Assembly (NCBI RefSeq): GCF_013426205.1
Contig: NC_089422.1
Location: forward strand, 2,790,001-2,854,000
Origin: Metarhizium brunneum
Lineage: Eukaryota; Ascomycota; Sordariomycetes; Hypocreales; Clavicipitaceae
DNA length: 64,000 nt
Reading direction: 5' to 3'
Numbering within the stretch: position 1 is the stretch's first letter; every line of letters starts with the position of its first letter. Positions 59,518 to 64,000 of the stretch are shown piece after piece. The notes below the pieces were generated by a model. It saw only the letters and a program-made list of their open reading frames with translations. It was not told the origin of the DNA and made no database searches. The position numbers were made by a program, and so were the translations under genes.

Positions 59518-59791
59518 GTGAAAATGGAGTGGGCAATGTACTCTGATGATTTATGATTTCTCACGGTTACACGCCTTGTTAGGCCTGTGTACGTCTGCGA
59601 TGGTTTTGTGTAGTAGTACTATTTTTTACCAAAATTCGAATACGAGACTGCATGGTAAACAAGATGGTACTATTGGAGAACAGAAATAAACAAATGCGAC
59701 GTGACGTGAATCCATTATGGAGCCGTCTGCAGTCCCATGTCAATTCGTACAGACAGATGCCGCTTCTCCGTCGATATTCAGCGGCCCATAA
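59518..59791. other. Short convergent intergenic region
   Basis: Two genes converge with 274 bp between stop codons. No other feature is seen. Confidence 0.5.
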
Positions 59792-60698
59792 TTAGAACTT
59801 CTCTACATATGGCCTGATATCTAATTCGTGAGTAAACGCAGACCTTGGCTGGGTGTGCAAATGCCAGTAACTTTCAGCAATCTAAAAGAAGTCAACATCA
59901 CCCGTTGTCCCAGAGCCACGGTTCACTTACAGCCTCGGCAGCAATCTTCCCATCCGCCACACCATTGTTGGCCGTACGTTCCTTGCCCCAGGGGGTATCG
60001 ATAACGCCGTCGATAATGGCCAGGGCGACATGCACGCCCTGGGGCCCGAATTCCCGGGCGAGGGACTGCGTGATGGCCCTCTGGGCGAACTTTCCCGCCG
60101 CGAAGGTGGTGAATTTGGCGGAGCCTCGGATGGAGGCCGTGGCCCCGGTCACAAGAAGACTGGGAGGGTGAGGAGACGAGGAAACAGCATCAAGGAGTTG
60201 GGGGAGCGTCTTTTGGGCAAAGTAGAACAAGCCGTTCCTGGCAGCGGTGTTAGTAGATTGCCCAGAAAAGGATTCCTCGAGTCTACTACAACAAACGCCA
60301 TGGCCGGCCAGAACCTCGCAGGCCATCTAGAACAGCATCAACAGCTCCTCGACTTACGCGGCGGTCCCCAAGCTAGTATCCAAATCTTCAACCTTCAGCT
60401 CCAAAAACGGCTTATACGCGAACCCGGCATTCGCGTTATACACGGCCGCCGCCAACTTGTGCCCCTGGAGGTCCTTCTCAATCTGGGCAAATGCACCGTC
60501 CACGGAAGCAGGGTCCGAGGCGTCCGCCGTGTAGCCATATGCCGAGCCGCCCGCAGCGCGAATCTCCTGCACAATCGGCTCATAGTTGGCCGATTTGCGG
60601 GCGAGGAGGACAACGGGATATGTTTTGGCGAAGCGGAGGGCGACTGAGGCTCCAGTGCCGGAGCCTGCGCCGGCGACGATGGCGTAGAACTTGGACAT
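59792..60698 (-). CDS. Short-chain dehydrogenase/reductase with Phe in place of the catalytic Tyr
   Basis: Three exons on the minus strand, 60698-60358, 60237-59931 and 59881-59792, encode 245 aa. The last exon (30 codons with stop) is short, but splicing gives EAIAESYWHLHTQPRSAFTH and a C-terminus DIRPYVEKF typical of this SDR subgroup. The nucleotide-binding motif is AGAGSGTG (residues 9-16), and YNANAGF replaces the usual NNAG. At the active site the sequence is TFAAGKFAQRA, so the YxxxK motif reads Phe159-x3-Lys163. Similar proteins with FxxxK occur in bacteria and fungi as uncharacterised oxidoreductases. NAD(P) binding is likely; standard hydride-transfer chemistry through Tyr is not. 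Confidence 0.88.
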
Positions 60699-61730
60699 TT
60701 TTGATCCGAGGCGTTTTGGGTAAAAGGGAAAGAAAATAGTTGCAGCTCAGGAATAGTGTCTGCGGTGGTCTCTGGTGTTGAGCATGGTGCTCGGGCTTGA
60801 GAACTAGTTATATACCGGTTGATTCCCCGGGTGTATTGCTCAACCGAGTTGGGACTGACGCCATAGTTGATTAGAAAGCAGAGATGAGGAGTTGGAGGGT
60901 CGACGACTGGCTGTGACCTGCGCGTTGATTCCAAATATATGGAGATTGGGCATTAGGCCATTGATAAATGAATGATGAGATGCGGTAGACATTGTTGGAA
61001 AATGGACGTTTTTTTTCGTCTTGGAAATATTCTCGTTTGGGTGACTGAGGGTTAGGGTCGAAAGTGAGCATGCTCAGTCACACAGTCAGTCAGTGTGCAG
61101 CTTTCGAGGGGTTGTCGAGAAATGAAGAGCTTTCGTTTTGGCATGCACTTGAGCCTCGAGGACAATGAGTGGCTTTTCAACCGCAGGGACATTGAAATAC
61201 TCAAAATGGTCCATTTCATTGACATTCTCCTCCGTCCTCTTACAGCCCGCCGGTCTTGCGGCTGCTGGGGAGCGAAAAGCCTGTGTGATTTGGTTAGTGT
61301 GACTCTGACGACCTTGCGCCTCTGCGAAAGGAGCTGCCATCCTCGATTGAGGAAGGACTAAATTAGCAGCAAAAGAAATGAAAATGAAATATCTCGGCCT
61401 CTTGTGCCGCATCTTAAAACTAGGCGCTAAGTTCTAACCCTAGTCCTTAGGACGAAGGAAGCTGGCGCCGGGTGCCAAAAATACCCTATTGGCCCCTGCG
61501 CGCGGAAGGTGCCACCAAAGTCTGGTCTACATATGACAATCTATGCGACTCCAACTTGGCTATCACACGCTGCCATCCAACTCTACATTGTTGCATCTGC
61601 ATCAACTCCTGGCCTCTAGAGTCTACAGCTTTTGCGGTATAATGAGCCGATAAATTTTCTACTCAGCTGGAGTGAGACTCGCCTCACCTACGATAAGCCT
61701 CTTTCTACTCGCAGGCTTGCACCTAGTGTA
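60699..61730. other. Divergent intergenic region
   Basis: No gene is seen between the dehydrogenase and the zinc-finger gene, which are transcribed apart. A tandem CAGTCACACAGTCAGTCAGT lies at about 61075-61095. Short open frames on both strands have no recognisable domain. Confidence 0.45.
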
Positions 61731-62816
61731 ATGGACGACAGAAACTCGGCACTTCACGTGTCGCTTCAACCGAAGAAACCACCTATTTGGACGAAATATG
61801 GCGAGAGATTCGGTGTCAGCAACTCATCCAACAGTCTTCCTTCGCGCCAAGCAACCATAGAGCACTATTGGAGTCGTGAAGCCACGCGTGTCGCTGCACA
61901 GAATGAACAGGACGCAGCCAGTACTGGCCATTCACCATCTCTTGGTCCGAGGATCGCCGTCCTGCTTCCCGTGTCACCCTCACCAAGCAAAGCATACCCT
62001 GGCCCCAAACAGGAGCCTGAAAACGAAGCCCCTTTACCCAACCAGCTGGAACTCCCCAAACGAGTCAAGAAAAATGTAGGTCTCCTGTCCCAATCTCCTG
62101 GGCAAGACACTGCCCAGTCTAGCGCGACGCCTCCGCCGTCGTCAACTTCAACACCAAGTTCGTACAGTCGCGGGCGACCAAAGGGATGGAAACGTGGCAT
62201 GTCATACGCCGCCATGCGCGGAAATACTCCCCCAACATGGAAAACAGTCCGCTCTCCTCGGCAATCTCGCACCAAAGCACCACAGCCAGGCTTTGGGCGC
62301 AGACCTGGACGGCCGCCGAGACCCCGTTCACCACCCCCAAAGGATCTTTATCATAAAGCGAACCCGCACTTCGTCAACTTTCTATGCGAGTGGGATGGAT
62401 GCAAAGCCGAGTTGCACAATTTTGATACCTTGCGGAGGCATCTTCACATTGTCCATCAGCAAAACGGCAAGTGGCCATGTAAATGGGCGCATTGCGGATT
62501 GGACGCCTGCGCAGATGCTCGACAGTGGCGGTCTCATCTGGAGGATGCTCACCTGACTCCGTTTCGATGGCATGTAGGCGATGGGCCGAGTAACAGCAGT
62601 GGAATGCGTGCCGTGCTGCCCGACGATGCACAAGACGAACTTCCAGATTTCCTAATGGGCTCAGATGGGCAACAAGTGACGCCATCTGTCAAGAACCAAC
62701 AGATAGAGGACTTTGCAACGTGGAGGGAAAATCGCCGAAAACTTAAGGAATTGTTGATCCAACGAGACCAGAATCTACCGGATGAGTCTTCTGAATCATC
62801 TGGGGAAACGGACTGA
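61731..62816 (+). CDS. C2H2 zinc-finger protein with AT-hook-like motifs
   Basis: A single exon of 361 aa from the ATG at 61731; the frame is open 33 codons further but only to a TTG. The N-terminus has PPIWTKYGERFGVSNSS. Two AT-hook-like patches follow: RGRPKGWKRG (about residue 146) and GRRPGRPPRPR (about 186). Two C2H2-type fingers then lie at about residues 219-275. The first is CEWDGC then H-x4-H (RRHLHIVH), and the second is CKWAHC then H-x4-H (RSHLEDAH). The C-terminus is acidic and Ser-rich. AT-hooks plus fingers suggest binding to AT-rich chromatin in the nucleus. I know no named orthologue. A 5' exon with an earlier start cannot be ruled out. Confidence 0.75.
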   Translation: MDDRNSALHVSLQPKKPPIWTKYGERFGVSNSSNSLPSRQATIEHYWSREATRVAAQNEQDAASTGHSPSLGPRIAVLLPVSPSPSKAYPGPKQEPENEAPLPNQLELPKRVKKNVGLLSQSPGQDTAQSSATPPPSSTSTPSSYSRGRPKGWKRGMSYAAMRGNTPPTWKTVRSPRQSRTKAPQPGFGRRPGRPPRPRSPPPKDLYHKANPHFVNFLCEWDGCKAELHNFDTLRRHLHIVHQQNGKWPCKWAHCGLDACADARQWRSHLEDAHLTPFRWHVGDGPSNSSGMRAVLPDDAQDELPDFLMGSDGQQVTPSVKNQQIEDFATWRENRRKLKELLIQRDQNLPDESSESSGETD

Positions 62817-64000
62817 CACTAGGAGGCAAATTAAGGAAACTACACATTCAAAGCACACTTCGTTAGCGCACCACATCTCGTGATGGGCCGACAAAATCGG
62901 CATCCAGGTGCAATATGGTGTACAAGACGCCGGCACTTGTGATTCCCGACAAGAAGAGGAGAGAAGGACTCTTGTGGCTCGCTCGAGGCTGACGATGCCC
63001 AAGATGTTGACTTGACTTGGTACTGTTACAACCCAGAGGTTGCTACAGACCCCAAAGCCACCATTGTGGCTTTGCCAAAGTGAGCAGAAGCTTATGGCCG
63101 CAACCTGCCACATATGATATATTGTATATGGCGCGTTTTCTAATGCGTGTCATAGGCCAGGATAGGGGATGATCCGGCGCAGCCGTTGTGTCAGGGTAAC
63201 AACAAAGCCTGAATGGTGCTATAGAGAAGCTCTATTCCATAGAGAACCGCGGCTGTCTTGTTTCCTATCCCAGTCAAAGAGCTAGGGAAGCCGAGGAGTT
63301 CAGAGTATATATGGTTCTAATGCATTGCGTCATATGCTGTCTCAGCAGCGTGTTCATATGAGTTCAATGCTGATGACAAATGGGTCACCATAGGTAATCC
63401 GAGGCTCGATGACATCCGCTGAGGCAGTCACTGCCTGGATAGTCAAACTTGAAGTGTCATCAACATACTGGGCTGGCCAGGCTACCATGGCATCTGACAA
63501 GGCTTGCGAGCCTGTGGCACTGCAACGAACTTGTGTAGCGGAGTCCCAAGCAGGCAGGTCCAGGACTAGGAAGTCTAGCGCTGCTCAAAGGTGGAGGGCT
63601 TGGTTCAGCGGATATGTTTCCGTTGGGACTCATTGCTAAGAACCACGCAGGTTTTATTAAATATCACCAAGCACTCACAGCCAGAGACACTACGCTCTGA
63701 ACATCCCTGAGGCTTCAAGACATGGGAAAGGCAGCCCCAACGACCGAGTATGGCCAAGATGGGGCTCGAGTGAGGTGGACAGGCAAATTCAGTTCAGTCG
63801 CATCCCGACAGCACAGAGCCGGAATGGACATTTTAGCCGGTCAAGCCGGGGAAGCTTCCCTCCGTTTGGAAGCTCGAAAGTGGTAACCGCAATTGGCAAA
63901 TGGCAGATTGATTGATTGATTGCAAATGCAGACGTGGGGAAAAAAGCGGTCCGATCGGTGGAACGAGGGACAAGACAAGCCGACGCAATCATCCGCAACA
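62817..64000. other. Intergenic region at right edge
   Basis: No supportable gene over the last 1.2 kb. Short frames (63409-63639 and 63789-63998) have no recognisable content. A small tandem TTGATTGATTGATTGC lies near 63907-63922. Confidence 0.4.

Noticed and set aside
1..64000. Secondary-metabolite cluster, virus or CRISPR array
   Set aside because: No polyketide, peptide-synthetase or terpene core enzymes, no viral genes and no regularly spaced repeat-spacer pattern were found.

Overview
The window is nuclear DNA from a filamentous ascomycete, most probably a sordariomycete of the Hypocreales type. The genes are separated by 0.3-6 kb, carry few short introns (about 50-320 bp) with GTAAGT-like donors, and encode typical fungal proteins (Elp1, Bud6, Ypd1, a Sal1-type carrier, a Mug190-type C2 protein, MFS transporters). 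There is no operon structure, and the genus cannot be fixed from sequence alone. All exon joins given here are my own readings from splice sites and reading-frame continuity.

Layout. 1.5-4.2 kb (+) encodes an EF-hand mitochondrial carrier. 6.1-8.8 kb (+) encodes a membrane-anchored DUF4097-like protein. 9.6-11.2 kb (-) encodes a BTB protein with a large insert. 13.1-15.2 kb (+) encodes a TilS-type PP-loop protein. 15.85-16.27 kb holds a short terminal-inverted-repeat element beside an intron-containing tRNA-Arg(TCG). 17.8-18.5 kb (-) encodes a Cys/His-rich protein of unknown function, and 21.4-22.0 kb (+) a small single-pass membrane protein. 22.8-24.5 kb (-) encodes a coiled-coil protein, 25.1-25.8 kb (-) a 2H phosphoesterase-like protein and 26.5-27.2 kb (-) the phosphorelay protein Ypd1.

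27.2-33.55 kb is a gene-poor stretch with microsatellites, homopolymers, TACCTAGGTA-like palindromes and a second short inverted-repeat element with an AT-rich core. 33.6-34.7 kb (-) encodes a Ser/Arg-rich, DUF3984-like protein. 36.5-40.6 kb (+) encodes Elp1, which converges on Bud6 at 40.9-44.0 kb (-). 47.3-48.1 kb (+) encodes a ubiquitin C-terminal hydrolase. 49.5-54.6 kb (+) holds two MFS transporters, one myo-inositol type and one drug/polyamine type. 55.75-59.5 kb (+) encodes an SMP/C2 contact-site protein, 59.8-60.7 kb (-) an unusual short-chain dehydrogenase and 61.7-62.8 kb (+) a C2H2 plus AT-hook protein.

The genes are mostly unrelated housekeeping or signalling functions, not a pathway cluster. 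Loose themes are tRNA biology (TilS, Elp1, tRNA-Arg), lipid or inositol and contact-site biology (inositol transporter, Mug190-like), polarity (Bud6) and stress phosphorelay (Ypd1). I found no biosynthetic cluster, virus, CRISPR array or clearly new multi-gene system. The most interesting items are the pair of possibly related miniature elements, the Phe-for-Tyr dehydrogenase, the Glu-for-Asp ubiquitin hydrolase and the split BTB domain.
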